64,000 bases of DNA from Acinetobacter haemolyticus CIP 64.3 = MTCC 9819. GTDB taxonomy: Bacteria; Pseudomonadota; Gammaproteobacteria; Pseudomonadales; Moraxellaceae. The position numbers and the translations under genes were made by a program. The stretch covers positions 124,001 to 188,000 of the forward strand of contig NZ_KB849803.1 in assembly GCF_000369065.1 (NCBI RefSeq). The letters are read 5' to 3'. Every line of letters begins with the position of its first letter. Position 1 is the stretch's first letter. Below, piece by piece: positions 18,482 to 28,023 of the stretch. The notes below the pieces were generated by a model that had not been told where the DNA came from, did not search any database, and worked only from the letters and a program-made list of their open reading frames with translations.

Positions 18482-19423
18482 ATGTCTAACGAAAACCAAC
18501 AGCCTACCCCAGAAGTTGAGCAAAAACCAAGTTCAGACAAAGTCAGTCCATTCCTAAGCTCGCCACTGCCTCAAGGCACACCACAAGGTCAGCAACAATC
18601 ATTACAACAAGGTCTTGCTTCGACACCTACAGGTTCAGTACCGAAATACAACTTGCCGCGTGGTGCCAATACAGGCAATGTCGGTGAAACCACACACTTT
18701 GGTTACCAAACCGTAAGCAGTGATGAAAAAGCACAAAAAGTTGCAGAAGTCTTCCATTCCGTGGCGAGCAAATACGACATCATGAATGACCTGATGTCAT
18801 TTGGTATTCACCGTTTATGGAAACGCTTTGCGATCAATATGTCAGGCGTTCGTCGTGGTCAGCACGTGCTAGATATCGCTGGCGGTACGGGTGACTTAGC
18901 CAAAGTGTTTAGCCGTGAAGTTGGCCCTCAGGGACATGTTGTTCTTTCAGATATCAATGAATCAATGCTGAACGTTGGTCGTGACCGTCTAATTGATGCA
19001 GGTTGTACCAATGTTGATTTCGTACTGGCCAATGCAGAAACTTTAGAACCATTTGCGGATAATAGTTTTGATTTAGTGACAATCAGTTTTGGTTTACGTA
19101 ACGTGACGGACAAAGATGCGGCTTTACAAGCGATGTACCGCGTACTTAAGCCAGGTGGTCGTTTATTGGTACTTGAGTTCTCAAAACCTGTTTTTGAACC
19201 ATTTTCAAAACTCTACGATTTTTACTCATTCACCGCACTTCCGATCATGGGTAAATTGGTGGCAAATGATTCTGAAAGCTATAAATATCTTGCAGAATCA
19301 ATTCGTATGCATCCAGACCAACGTACCCTCAAAGGCATGATGGAAAATGCAGGCTTCCAAAGCTGTGACTACCACAACTTAACAGGTGGTATTGTTGCAG
19401 TTCACCGCGGATTCAAATTGTAA
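18482..19423 (+). CDS. ubiE: Demethylmenaquinone/ubiquinone C-methyltransferase UbiE with N-terminal extension
   Basis: SAM-dependent methyltransferase that methylates 2-polyprenyl-6-methoxybenzoquinol (and demethylmenaquinol where present). The core begins at [10 protein letters not shown] near residue 69. It shows [18 protein letters not shown], the SAM-binding [12 protein letters not shown] and [10 protein letters not shown], all as in E. coli UbiE (251 residues). Here it is 313 residues, because about 65 residues rich in Gln, Pro and Ser precede the core. The long start is supported by TTTAGGAG 6 nt before the ATG and by the lack of any Met just before the core. First gene of ubiE-ubiJ-ubiB. 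Confidence 0.95.
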   Translation: MSNENQQPTPEVEQKPSSDKVSPFLSSPLPQGTPQGQQQSLQQGLASTPTGSVPKYNLPRGANTGNVGETTHFGYQTVSSDEKAQKVAEVFHSVASKYDIMNDLMSFGIHRLWKRFAINMSGVRRGQHVLDIAGGTGDLAKVFSREVGPQGHVVLSDINESMLNVGRDRLIDAGCTNVDFVLANAETLEPFADNSFDLVTISFGLRNVTDKDAALQAMYRVLKPGGRLLVLEFSKPVFEPFSKLYDFYSFTALPIMGKLVANDSESYKYLAESIRMHPDQRTLKGMMENAGFQSCDYHNLTGGIVAVHRGFKL

Positions 19424-19433
19424 GGCTTAAGAT

Positions 19434-20102
19434 ATGTGGTCGATTTTAGCACTTGGTGCAGTCGAACGTATCATTCATCAAATGATTGATTTGGATGCGA
19501 TTACACGTATTCAACTCAATCAGCTACAAGGTCAACTATTGAGAGTTGTGATCGACAGTCCGCAACTTTCTGTTGATGTGTTTTTTGATGAAAATAAAGT
19601 TCGTCTCGAACCCACTGTCACAGGACAGAGTCAAACCGCTTCTATTTTTGAACAACGTCCTTTAGATCCTCAACATAAAATAGTCGATGCGACCGCAACT
19701 TTACATGTTGAAAACGTGGTGGCTTTAGTCAAATTGCTACTCAGCGACATGGATCAAATTGGCAATATTCCACTGGAAGGTGATTATCACTTATTGCAAG
19801 ATATTCAACGGATCATGCAACAAGCCGAACCAGATCTGGCAGCACATTTATCCCCTTGGATTGGACCACAACTCGCACATGAGTTAGGGAAAATTCAGCT
19901 TGCGCCTCAACACATAAAACGCTCGTTGCAAAGTCATTTATTCTTTGTCGAAGATGCGCTCAAAGAAGATAGCGGTTTATTTGCTCCGCGTTGGCAAATG
20001 GATGATCTGAATCGAGAGACTCGTCAGCTCAATCAAGAATTAGATCGTTTAGAAGCAAAATTTCAGCAGTTACAATCTCAGTTTAATCCCACACAAGACT
20101 AG
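19434..20102 (+). CDS. ubiJ: Ubiquinone biosynthesis accessory factor UbiJ (SCP2 domain)
   Basis: Lipid-binding accessory protein of the soluble Ubi complex, thought to present polyprenyl intermediates together with UbiK. The 222 residues comprise an N-terminal SCP2-like domain (about 15-115, with VDATATLHVENVVAL and GDYHLLQDIQRI) and a C-terminal helical coiled tail (RLEAKFQQLQSQF). Identification rests on fold-type segments and on its fixed place between ubiE and ubiB. Spacing is 10 bp after ubiE and 12 bp before ubiB, indicating one operon. Confidence 0.9.
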   Translation: MWSILALGAVERIIHQMIDLDAITRIQLNQLQGQLLRVVIDSPQLSVDVFFDENKVRLEPTVTGQSQTASIFEQRPLDPQHKIVDATATLHVENVVALVKLLLSDMDQIGNIPLEGDYHLLQDIQRIMQQAEPDLAAHLSPWIGPQLAHELGKIQLAPQHIKRSLQSHLFFVEDALKEDSGLFAPRWQMDDLNRETRQLNQELDRLEAKFQQLQSQFNPTQD

Positions 20103-20114
20103 GTAAAATTTCAT

Positions 20115-21734
20115 ATGATTCCGCATATTACACGGTTACTTGAACTCTGGCGTATTGCAGCACATTACCGCCTTGATACCTTGTTCCCTGCGGAAGAATT
20201 ACCAGTAAAAGCACGCCATGCATTAAATGTCATCAAAATGCACCCTGCTGCGTGGTCAAGTCGTGAGAAAAAGAATCCACTTAAGCTCAAAGAAGCATTA
20301 GAAGATATGGGACCGTTAGCGATTAAGCTCGGTCAATTACTTTCAACTCGCCGCGATTTAATTCCACCTGAAGTATTATCACAACTGGTGTTATTACAAG
20401 ACCGCGTAAAACCCTATGACACACAACTTGCTAAGCAGCGTATTCAAGAGTCGCTAAAGGCGGATGTTGACACCTTATTCTTGCGTTTTGATGAGCAACC
20501 GCTCGCTGCTGCATCCATCGCCCAAGTGCATACCGCGGCGTTGCATGATGGTCGTGAAGTCGTGGTTAAAGTCACTCGCCCTGATATTCGTCGTCAAATC
20601 CTACAAGATTTTGAAATTTTAGCATGGCTTGGTGATTGGCTAGAAAATCGTTTAGAGGCTGCTCGAGCCTTACATTTATCTGAAATTATTCAAGATTATC
20701 GCCAAATTATCTTAAATGAACTGGATCTAAGCTTAGAAGCAGACAATACCCGTCGTATGCGACACTACTTTACTGGCTCAAGCATGATGTATGTGCCTGA
20801 AGTGTACATGGACAGTAAAGATGTAATGGTGGCTGAACGTATCACCGGTGTTCCTATTTCAGATATCGCGACCTTTGATCGTCTTGGCATGGATCGCGCT
20901 GATTTGGCAGAAAAAGGCTTGACCATTTTCTTTACTCAAGTATTTCGTGACAACTTTTTCCACGCAGACATGCATCCGGGTAATGTCTTTGTTGAAACCA
21001 TTAACCCAAGCAATCCGCGTTTTATTGCACTAGATTGTGCCATCATGGGCGAATTATCCAAGTCCGATCAAATGACGGTTGCGCGGATGCTACTTGCCGT
21101 CATGAACAGTAACTTCATGCAGTTGATTCAGATCGTGCATCAAGCAGGCTGGATTCCACCGGGCACTGATCAAGATGCATTATCAAGAGAAATGCGTCGT
21201 ACTGTCGGTCCAATGGTATCAAAACCAATGGATCAATTGGATTTCGCAGGCATTTTGATTCAGGTGATGGATATTGCACGTCGATTCCATTTGGAAATTC
21301 CACCACAACTGATGTTGTTGTTAAAGACGTTGGTTCATGTTGAAGGCTTAGGCACAGACCTTTACCCTCAGCTTGATATCTGGAAATTGGCAAAACCTAT
21401 TTTGACTGAGTGGGTCAAAGCCAATATGAACCCAGTAAAAAATGTCAAAGAGATTGGGCAACAAATTCCTGATCTATTATTGGGCGCTCAGGATCTACCG
21501 AGTCTGCTGATTGATAGTCTCAATGGTTTAAAAAATCAATCTGCATGGCATGACAAACAGCTCAAAGAAATTCAACAAATGCGTTTACAAATGCAACAGC
21601 AACAACGTCGCAGCTGGATGTTTGGTAGCACCATGTTGATTATGCTGACGATTGCAATTATAAGCCCTTGGTTTATCTCAATTGTATTGATCGTTTTAAG
21701 CAGTCTACTAGCGCTTTGGCGTATGACTAAATAG
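20115..21734 (+). CDS. ubiB: Ubiquinone biosynthesis protein UbiB (ABC1/ADCK kinase-like ATPase)
   Basis: Atypical kinase-like membrane ATPase required for ubiquinone synthesis, probably extracting or delivering hydrophobic intermediates. At 539 residues it matches the family (546 in E. coli). The KxGQ signature is AIKLGQLLSTRRDLIP near residue 74. The Ala-rich nucleotide loop is AAASIAQVHTA near 135. The catalytic-like FHADMHPGNVF is near 282 and ALDCAIMGEL near 303. Two C-terminal membrane helices (about 498-535) anchor it. Last gene of ubiE-ubiJ-ubiB. Confidence 0.96.
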   Translation: MIPHITRLLELWRIAAHYRLDTLFPAEELPVKARHALNVIKMHPAAWSSREKKNPLKLKEALEDMGPLAIKLGQLLSTRRDLIPPEVLSQLVLLQDRVKPYDTQLAKQRIQESLKADVDTLFLRFDEQPLAAASIAQVHTAALHDGREVVVKVTRPDIRRQILQDFEILAWLGDWLENRLEAARALHLSEIIQDYRQIILNELDLSLEADNTRRMRHYFTGSSMMYVPEVYMDSKDVMVAERITGVPISDIATFDRLGMDRADLAEKGLTIFFTQVFRDNFFHADMHPGNVFVETINPSNPRFIALDCAIMGELSKSDQMTVARMLLAVMNSNFMQLIQIVHQAGWIPPGTDQDALSREMRRTVGPMVSKPMDQLDFAGILIQVMDIARRFHLEIPPQLMLLLKTLVHVEGLGTDLYPQLDIWKLAKPILTEWVKANMNPVKNVKEIGQQIPDLLLGAQDLPSLLIDSLNGLKNQSAWHDKQLKEIQQMRLQMQQQQRRSWMFGSTMLIMLTIAIISPWFISIVLIVLSSLLALWRMTK

Positions 21735-21821
21735 TAGTTTTGGTATTTCACACTTAAATTATAAAACAATAATGTATAGACCTTTGATGATTTGGCATAC
21801 AAGTTGCTACTTCATAATTAT

Positions 21822-21843
21822 AAAAAATCAAAGGTGATTTTTT
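21822..21843 (+). terminator. AT-rich terminator after ubiB
   Basis: AAAAAATCA and TGATTTTTT form a 9-bp stem with loop AAGG, about 90 nt after the ubiB stop; the T run is built in. The stem has only two G-C pairs and may be weak. Confidence 0.5.
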
Positions 21844-21856
21844 TAATTCACGGCCA

Positions 21857-21945
21857 ATGATGCCCGTAGAACTGCTTGTCCATATATATGGATTGAGTTG
21901 TGAGGGCGTCATCATGATTTTGTATTGTCTTTTTTTTGCACGCCC
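21857..21945 (+). promoter_or_regulatory. Structured leader candidate of the nrt-like operon
   Basis: ATGATGCCC (21857-21865) can pair with GGGCGTCATCAT (21904-21915, 3-nt bulge) around the perfect palindrome TCCATATATATGGA (21879-21892). The same GGGCGT (21904-21909) can instead pair exactly with ACGCCC (21940-21945) across an eight-T run at 21930-21937. Two mutually exclusive pairings ahead of a transporter operon fit an attenuator or riboswitch-like leader; the central palindrome could also be a protein operator. The class is not recognised. Confidence 0.35.
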
Positions 21946-22038
21946 CTATCACACCGCTCACAAGCAAAAATAAAATATCAATCAGCATAGATCACCAAGC
22001 TGATGACCAAGAGATATCAAAATAGGGGTCTAACGATT

Positions 22039-23418
22039 ATGTCACATTTCGTCAAATCAACATGTCTAACGATGTGTATGACTGCTGTCGTCTTATCGCT
22101 CAGCGGATGTGGGAAAAAACCAGAAACAGCAAAGGATGCCGTTTCAAACACAGCAACTGGCGCTGAAAAAACCAATCTTAAACTTGGATTTATTAAGCTG
22201 ACAGATATGGTGCCTTTAGCAATTGCCCATGAAAAAGGCTATTTCCAAGATGAAGGATTAAATGTACAGCTTGAAGCACAATCTAACTGGAAAGTCTTGT
22301 ATGACCGTGTTGCAGGCGGTGAGTTAGATGGCGCACATATGCTCGCGGCGATGCCTCTTGGTGCAATGACAGGCATCACCGGTAATAAAGAAATCATTGC
22401 CCCATTTACCCTTTCTTATAATGGCGCAGCAATCACTGTTTCCAACACTGTTTGGCAACAAATGAAACCACAATTGAGTATGGAGAATGGCAAACCGAAG
22501 CACCCGATTAGTGCTGCATCCCTAAAAGGTGCAGCCGACCAATCCAAAGCATCTGGGAAGCCATTTAATTTAGGGATGACCTTTCCTGTAGGTACACATA
22601 ACTACATGATGCGCTATTGGTTAGCTGCTGGAGGTGTCAATCCTGGTGTTTATGATGCTAACGACACCTCGGGCAATAAAGGTGCAGATGTCATGCTTTC
22701 AGTGGTTCCCCCACCACAAATGGTTGCTACGATGGAGGCGGGTACAACCATGGGCTATTGCGTGGGTGAACCGTGGAACCAGCAAGCCGTGTTTAGAAAA
22801 ATTGGAGTCCCTGTCGCCACCTCAGATCAAATGTGGAAAGATGGTGCAGACAAAGTATTTGGTATGACCAAAGACTTTGCAGAGAAAAACCCAACCACCA
22901 CAGTTAAAGTTGTCAAAGCATTAATCCGTGCATCGTATTGGTTAGATCAAGACAATAATGCCAATCGTTCCGAAGCCGTCAAAATTATTTCAAGACCCAA
23001 CTATGTGGGTGCAGATGAGGCGGTGATTGCCAACAGTATGACAGGAACATTTGAATTTGAAGCAGGTGATAAACGCCCTGTACCCAATTTTAATATCTTT
23101 TATAAAGGTCAATATGGCATTCCCTATTATTCAGATGCAGTTTGGTGGTTGACCCAAATGCGTCGTTGGGGACATATCCCAGAAACCAAGCCAGACCAAT
23201 GGTATTTAGATATGGCCAAGAAAGCCTATCAACCAGAAATCTATGCACAAGCAGCAAAAGAACTCATTGCTGAAGGAAAAATGAAGGCTGAAGATTTCCC
23301 TGACTTTAGCACTGCGAGCTATATCAAAGCACCTGAAACCAGTGCACTGGATGGTGTGCGCTTTGATGCCAACCAGCCAAATGCATTCTTGGCGTCTTTT
23401 AAAATTGGCCTGAAATAA
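22039..23418 (+). CDS. NrtA/CmpA-family ABC transporter substrate-binding lipoprotein
   Basis: Periplasmic, lipid-anchored binding protein of a nitrate/bicarbonate/sulfonate-type importer. The ATG at 22039 starts MSHFVKSTCLTMCM and leads to the lipobox LSGC (Cys at residue 24); an upstream in-frame ATG at 22003 would spoil the signal peptide. A GGGG stretch lies 10 nt upstream. LKLGFIKLTDMVPLAIAHEKG opens the mature domain (split here as LKLGFIKLTD, MVPLAIAHEKG), and FPVGTHNYMMRYWLAAGGV and GYCVGEPWNQQAV are NrtA-type ligand segments. First gene of a three-gene ABC operon. No nitrate reductase genes are nearby, so nitrate is only one possible substrate. Confidence 0.87.
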   Translation: MSHFVKSTCLTMCMTAVVLSLSGCGKKPETAKDAVSNTATGAEKTNLKLGFIKLTDMVPLAIAHEKGYFQDEGLNVQLEAQSNWKVLYDRVAGGELDGAHMLAAMPLGAMTGITGNKEIIAPFTLSYNGAAITVSNTVWQQMKPQLSMENGKPKHPISAASLKGAADQSKASGKPFNLGMTFPVGTHNYMMRYWLAAGGVNPGVYDANDTSGNKGADVMLSVVPPPQMVATMEAGTTMGYCVGEPWNQQAVFRKIGVPVATSDQMWKDGADKVFGMTKDFAEKNPTTTVKVVKALIRASYWLDQDNNANRSEAVKIISRPNYVGADEAVIANSMTGTFEFEAGDKRPVPNFNIFYKGQYGIPYYSDAVWWLTQMRRWGHIPETKPDQWYLDMAKKAYQPEIYAQAAKELIAEGKMKAEDFPDFSTASYIKAPETSALDGVRFDANQPNAFLASFKIGLK

Positions 23419-23504
23419 TTCTCTACCAACATGAGATAAGTGTCGCCATGACAAAGGCACACTTATCTAGCCAAATCTAAATTGATGTTATAGGGGGAAT
23501 TTTC

Positions 23505-24413
23505 ATGAAAAAATTATCAGTAAAGGCACGTCACTCTATTCTCAGTATCGTCCTTCCGATTATTGCAATTCTTGCATTTCTCGGGGTGTGGCAAGGTGCA
23601 TCTCAACAAATCCAAACCAATATCGGCAATCTACCCGGTCCCGTTGAAGTGTTAAATGCTTTTAAAGGGCTAATGTCCGAGTTTTCTAATCAGCGCGAAG
23701 CTGCTAAAACTTTTTATGCCAATTTACCAGAAGGATCAACCGCAATCTTTAGCGCGCCACCGACCTTTATTGATCAAATTCTGACGAGCTTAAAGACAGT
23801 TCTCACTGCATGTCTCATTTCTTCGATGATTGCAATCCCAGTCGGTTTACTTTGTGGGCTCAGTCCTAATTTTTATCGCGCTTTAAATCCACTGATTCAA
23901 ATTTTTAAACCCATTAGCCCACTTGCTTGGCTACCCATCGTGAGCCTATTGGTGGCCTCTTTATATGTCCACCCAATCGAAGGGCTATCAAAATCATTTG
24001 TCATTTCAGCCATCACTGTTGCCATGTGCACCATTTGGCCTACCCTCATTAACACTATGGTCGGTGTGGGGCAAATTAGCCAAGATTTTATGAATGTCAG
24101 TAAAGTGCTGAATTTATCGTGGTATACCCATCTCACCAAAATTGTATTGCCAGCCATTATTCCGATGGTGTTTACAGGCTTACGCTTATCCGTCGGTGTC
24201 GGTTGGATGGTACTGATTGCAGCGGAAATGCTCGCTCAAAATCCGGGCTTGGGTAAATTTGTATGGGATGAGTTCCAAAATGGCAGCAGTCTCTCTACCT
24301 CACGAATTTTTGTCGCAGTCATTACTATTGGCCTTATTGGCTTTGCCCTCGATCGCATTATGCTCATGCTACAACGCCGTTTTAGCTGGGACAAATCACT
24401 TGCCACGCGCTAA
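23505..24413 (+). CDS. ABC transporter permease, NrtB type
   Basis: Inner-membrane permease of the importer encoded by 22039-25222. Of 302 residues, the N-terminal helix (about 12-35) is followed by a ~70-residue periplasmic loop and a BPD-type transport domain with about five membrane segments. The cytoplasmic coupling (EAA-like) loop is NVSKVLNLSWYTHLTKIVLPAIIP, written in pieces NVSKVLNLSW and THLTKIVLPAIIP, near residues 198-222. The ATG has GGGGGAA 7 nt upstream. It lies 86 bp after the binding protein and 11 bp before the ATPase gene. Confidence 0.88.
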   Translation: MKKLSVKARHSILSIVLPIIAILAFLGVWQGASQQIQTNIGNLPGPVEVLNAFKGLMSEFSNQREAAKTFYANLPEGSTAIFSAPPTFIDQILTSLKTVLTACLISSMIAIPVGLLCGLSPNFYRALNPLIQIFKPISPLAWLPIVSLLVASLYVHPIEGLSKSFVISAITVAMCTIWPTLINTMVGVGQISQDFMNVSKVLNLSWYTHLTKIVLPAIIPMVFTGLRLSVGVGWMVLIAAEMLAQNPGLGKFVWDEFQNGSSLSTSRIFVAVITIGLIGFALDRIMLMLQRRFSWDKSLATR

Positions 24414-24424
24414 GGAGTTCATTC

Positions 24425-25222
24425 ATGAGTACAGCATATCTTTCTTTACAACATCTCGATATGGTGTTCGAAAAAGACAGTGGTGGAACCTTCACGGCTT
24501 TACAGGATATTCACCTAGACATTCATCAAGGCGAGTTTGTTTCATTAATTGGACATTCAGGTTGCGGTAAATCAACCGTTTTAAATATCGTTGCGGGATT
24601 ATACCAAGCCACTCAAGGAGTGGTTCTACTCGACGGTAAAGAAGTCAACTCTCCAAGCAGTGATCGCGCTGTGGTCTTTCAAAATCACTCGTTACTGCCT
24701 TGGTTAAGCTGCTATGAAAATATTGAGCTTGCAGTGAATTCGGTATTCAAAACCACGATGACCAAAGCCGAACGCCATGACTGGATTATTCACAATCTTA
24801 ATCAAGTCAATATGTTGCATGCTAAAGACAAATTACCCAATGAAATTTCAGGCGGCATGAAGCAACGTATCGGGATTGGGCGTGCCCTCGCCATGAAACC
24901 CAAGGTTTTATTGCTTGATGAACCGTTCGGTGCATTGGATTCCCTCACGCGCAGCAACCTACAAGATGCACTCATGCAAATTCAGGCTGAGCTGAATAAC
25001 ACCATGATCATGATCACACATGATGTGGATGAAGCAGTGCTACTATCTGATCGAATTGTGATGATGACCAATGGTCCTGCGGCAACCATCGGTGATATTT
25101 TAACAGTTGATCTGCCCCGACCACGTGATCGTCTCGCATTAGCTGAAGATGCGCAATTCAATCATTATCGAGGTGAAGTACTTGCTTTCTTGCATCATAA
25201 GCATAAACATGCTGAAGCTTAG
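24425..25222 (+). CDS. ABC transporter ATP-binding protein, NrtD/SsuB type
   Basis: Cytoplasmic ATPase powering the NrtB-like permease. In 265 residues it shows Walker A GHSGCGKST near residue 43, a Q-loop VFQNHSLLPW, the signature ISGGMKQR near 141, Walker B VLLLDEPFGALD near 160 and the switch His in MMITHDVDEAVLL. These are all expected catalytic residues. The start ATG has AAGGAG 8 nt upstream. Nitrate-type importers may have a fused NrtC; here only one NrtD-size ATPase exists, so it presumably works as a homodimer. A terminator follows. Confidence 0.9.
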   Translation: MSTAYLSLQHLDMVFEKDSGGTFTALQDIHLDIHQGEFVSLIGHSGCGKSTVLNIVAGLYQATQGVVLLDGKEVNSPSSDRAVVFQNHSLLPWLSCYENIELAVNSVFKTTMTKAERHDWIIHNLNQVNMLHAKDKLPNEISGGMKQRIGIGRALAMKPKVLLLDEPFGALDSLTRSNLQDALMQIQAELNNTMIMITHDVDEAVLLSDRIVMMTNGPAATIGDILTVDLPRPRDRLALAEDAQFNHYRGEVLAFLHHKHKHAEA

Positions 25223-25241
25223 TATCTACTGATTTAGATAT

Positions 25242-25286
25242 GCCTGTATGATGCGTCTTTATAAGACGTGCCATATAGGCTTTTTT
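25242..25286 (+). terminator. Terminator of the nrt-like ABC operon
   Basis: Outer stem GCCTGTATG / CATATAGGC (one G-U pair) encloses an inner hairpin CGTCTT / AAGACG, followed directly by six T. A strong Rho-independent terminator about 20 nt after the ATPase stop. Confidence 0.85.
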
Positions 25287-25432
25287 GTAATGCGCGCTAT
25301 ATCTATCTATTGCGAGACTTTGACTTCTCTATTAAAACCAGTACTATTCAAATACGGCATCCTAACCAACCATAAGACAAAATTATTATTTAATTACAGA
25401 GATAACGACGCAAAAAGTTGATTTAAACATAC

Positions 25433-26749
25433 ATGCACACAGCTCATTTTGCCATTATTGGTGCTGGTACTGCGGGACTAGCGACAGCCATTTTACTGGC
25501 TCGTGAAGGTCATCGAGTCACTATTTTTGAACAGGTGGATCAACTCTCTCCTGTTGGCGCAGGTTTACTGCTACAACCCGCGGGTTTAGCTGTATTTGAA
25601 CATCTTGGCATCCTTGATCAAGCTTTAAAGCTCGGTGCAAAAGTCATAGGTTTAGAAGGACAACTTGCCGATAAGCGTCTATTGGTAAATAGTCATTATC
25701 ATCAAGCCGAAGCTCACCGTTTTGGTCTCGGGATTCATCGTGCCACTTTATGTCATGTCTTAACTGAAAAGTTGGCTGAATATTCCAGTCAAGTGACTTG
25801 GCGAATGAGCCATTGTATTGAAAAAATCCAAGAGCAACAAAACGAGGTTCGAGTATTGGGTTTATTCAAACAGCACCGTTTTGATGATTGTTTTGACGCT
25901 GTATTGATTGCCAACGGTGCACGCAGCCAACTTCGCCCCAAAGCATGGGTTAAAATCGATCAGCCTTATCCTTGGGGCGCCGCATGGACAATCGTACCTG
26001 AATGTTTAAGCTTAAATCCTGAAATCCTACATCAGTTTTATGATCGCGCTAAAATTATGATGGGGATTCTTCCTACTGGTGCTGTTCCTACCGCACCACA
26101 ACAACGGCTTTCCAGTGTGTTTTGGAGCCTACCAACATCGCAACTACAATCGTTCCTAAAAGATGAATCTGCAAAACAACAATGGTTAAAACAAGTCTCA
26201 GATCGTTGGCCTGAAGTCGCAGAATGGCTCAAGCAGCTTGTATCGAAGGAACAAAATCAACCGCAGTGGTTATCCGCACAATATCGTGATGTAGTGATGT
26301 CACAATTTGGACAAGGTCGAATTGGTGTGATTGGGGATGCAGCCCATGCCATGAGTCCACAACTCGGACAGGGTGCCAATATGGCACTGTTAGATGCATG
26401 GGCTTTTTCGCAATCGCTACAAACTGCCAAGAAAAATCAGCAAATTGACTGGTCGATATTGTGGCAACACTATCATCTACAACGCAGCTCATCGACCCAG
26501 TTCTATCAATTTCTCAGCCGTTTGCTGACACCACTTTATCAGTCAGATCACTGGTGGGCGGGTGGTTTACGTGACTTGATTTTCCCGTGGATGTATCAAA
26601 TCCCCTATTTCCGTAAAGAAATGGCAATCACCATTTCAGGCTTAAAAAAAGGACCTCTTCAACAAATGAGTTATCAGCAAATTGCTGAGTATCAACGCCA
26701 TGAAAATCGTTTAATTACAAACAATCAATCCTTACCTGAATGTGAATAA
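25433..26749 (+). CDS. FAD-dependent aromatic-type monooxygenase
   Basis: Class A flavoprotein monooxygenase (PF01494, salicylate hydroxylase/UbiH-like). The ADP-binding GAGTAGLATAILLAREG is at residues 9-25, and the FAD ribityl-binding GDAAHAMSPQLGQGANMALLDA motif is near 301, quoted here as GDAAHAMSP and GQGANMALLDA. Length is 438 residues. The final ~60 residues carry a hydrophobic region LTPLYQSDHWWAGG. It follows the ABC-operon terminator with about 150 bp, so it has its own promoter. The following VOC gene begins 25 bp later and probably shares the transcript. The substrate is unknown. Confidence 0.87.
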   Translation: MHTAHFAIIGAGTAGLATAILLAREGHRVTIFEQVDQLSPVGAGLLLQPAGLAVFEHLGILDQALKLGAKVIGLEGQLADKRLLVNSHYHQAEAHRFGLGIHRATLCHVLTEKLAEYSSQVTWRMSHCIEKIQEQQNEVRVLGLFKQHRFDDCFDAVLIANGARSQLRPKAWVKIDQPYPWGAAWTIVPECLSLNPEILHQFYDRAKIMMGILPTGAVPTAPQQRLSSVFWSLPTSQLQSFLKDESAKQQWLKQVSDRWPEVAEWLKQLVSKEQNQPQWLSAQYRDVVMSQFGQGRIGVIGDAAHAMSPQLGQGANMALLDAWAFSQSLQTAKKNQQIDWSILWQHYHLQRSSSTQFYQFLSRLLTPLYQSDHWWAGGLRDLIFPWMYQIPYFRKEMAITISGLKKGPLQQMSYQQIAEYQRHENRLITNNQSLPECE

Positions 26750-26774
26750 AGAAATAAAGAGAGTTGAATTAAAT

Positions 26775-27155
26775 ATGAAAATTAGCCATTTAGACCACTT
26801 GGTTTTGACCGTCGCTAATATTGAAATCACCTGTCAGTTTTATCGATCAGGCCTGAATTTTGAAGTCATTACTTTTGCCGAAAACCGTAAAGCACTAAAA
26901 TTTGGCAATCAAAAAATCAATCTGCATCAAGTGGGCAAAGCGTTTGAACCTAAGGCATTTCAACCAACTGCGGGTTCTGCCGATTTATGTTTTATTGCTG
27001 AAACACCACTGGAAAAAGTGATTGAACATCTGCAACAGCTGAATATTGAGATTATTGAAGGTCCAATCGAAAGAACTGGAGCAATGGGAAAAATTTTATC
27101 CATTTACCTGCGTGATCCAGATCAGAATTTGATTGAAATCTCGAACTATCTTTAA
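26775..27155 (+). CDS. VOC (glyoxalase/dioxygenase fold) family protein
   Basis: A 126-residue protein with one vicinal-oxygen-chelate domain. It starts [17 protein letters not shown], the His being the usual first metal ligand, and ends [16 protein letters not shown] with the conserved DPD and Glu. It resembles virulence-associated/YecM-type and lactoylglutathione-lyase-like small VOC proteins. The frame is open from 26742, overlapping the monooxygenase by 8 bp, but Met at 26775 begins the domain and has an AGAGTTGAA sequence upstream. Likely translated with the preceding FAD monooxygenase; enzymatic activity is not known. Confidence 0.82.
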   Translation: MKISHLDHLVLTVANIEITCQFYRSGLNFEVITFAENRKALKFGNQKINLHQVGKAFEPKAFQPTAGSADLCFIAETPLEKVIEHLQQLNIEIIEGPIERTGAMGKILSIYLRDPDQNLIEISNYL

Positions 27156-27246
27156 CGTTCTATCTTCGACTTTTTACCCTATAAGCATAGCCAACCATAG
27201 CCACAAACGCTACACTAACGGCTTTCCACCAAATGGATTTTCACTC

Positions 27247-28014
27247 ATGTCAAACTGGTTAGATGAAGTTAAATTTGATTCCAATGGTCTTGTTCCTGCG
27301 ATTGCACAACATCATCAAACTGGTCGAGTGTTAATGGTTGCGTGGATGAATCGTGAGGCTTTACAACTAACTGCTGAAAAAAATCAGGCAGTGTATTACT
27401 CACGCTCACGTCAAAAGTTGTGGCACAAAGGCGAAGAATCAGGACACTTCCAAACAGTGCATGAAATTCGTTTGGATTGCGATGCGGATGTAATTATTCT
27501 GCAAATTGAACAACATGGTGGAATCGCCTGCCACACAGGTCGTGAGTCTTGTTTCTATCGTAAGCTCACGCCACAAGGCTGGGAAGTTGTTGATGCTCAA
27601 CTGAAAGATCCAACTGCTATTTACGGTGCATCTGCTAAAACAGAAACCCATACGCACAATCAAAATGAACAAGTCGATGTACTTGCTTATTTGGGTCGTT
27701 TGATGCAACAGCGTAAAACAGCCGAAGCAGATAATTCTTATATCGCCAGCCTGTATAAAAAAGGCATCAATAAAATATTAGAAAAAGTCGGTGAAGAAAG
27801 CGTCGAAAGCATTATTGCTGCCAAAGACTATGCTATCCAAGCCTCATTGGAAAACAAGCATGACCTGATTTATGAGGTTGCAGACTTATGGTTCCATAGT
27901 ATTGTTATGCTTGGTTATTTCGACCTTGAACCACAAGAAGTATTGGATGAACTGGCTCGCCGTCAAGGACTATCTGGCCTTGTTGAAAAAGCCAACCGTA
28001 GCAAAGAAGCGTAA
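27247..28014 (+). CDS. hisIE: Bifunctional phosphoribosyl-AMP cyclohydrolase / phosphoribosyl-ATP pyrophosphatase
   Basis: Catalyses the second and third steps of histidine biosynthesis. HisI domain (about 1-115): [30 protein letters not shown], the metal-binding [11 protein letters not shown] and [11 protein letters not shown]. HisE domain (about 138-250): [14 protein letters not shown] and [13 protein letters not shown]. The domain start [10 protein letters not shown] fixes the ATG at 27247; the frame is open 38 codons further upstream without family similarity. At 255 residues it is longer than the ~200 of E. coli HisI. It is unlinked from other his genes here, as is usual in the genus. 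Confidence 0.95.
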   Translation: MSNWLDEVKFDSNGLVPAIAQHHQTGRVLMVAWMNREALQLTAEKNQAVYYSRSRQKLWHKGEESGHFQTVHEIRLDCDADVIILQIEQHGGIACHTGRESCFYRKLTPQGWEVVDAQLKDPTAIYGASAKTETHTHNQNEQVDVLAYLGRLMQQRKTAEADNSYIASLYKKGINKILEKVGEESVESIIAAKDYAIQASLENKHDLIYEVADLWFHSIVMLGYFDLEPQEVLDELARRQGLSGLVEKANRSKEA

Positions 28015-28023
28015 CGAGAGCCT

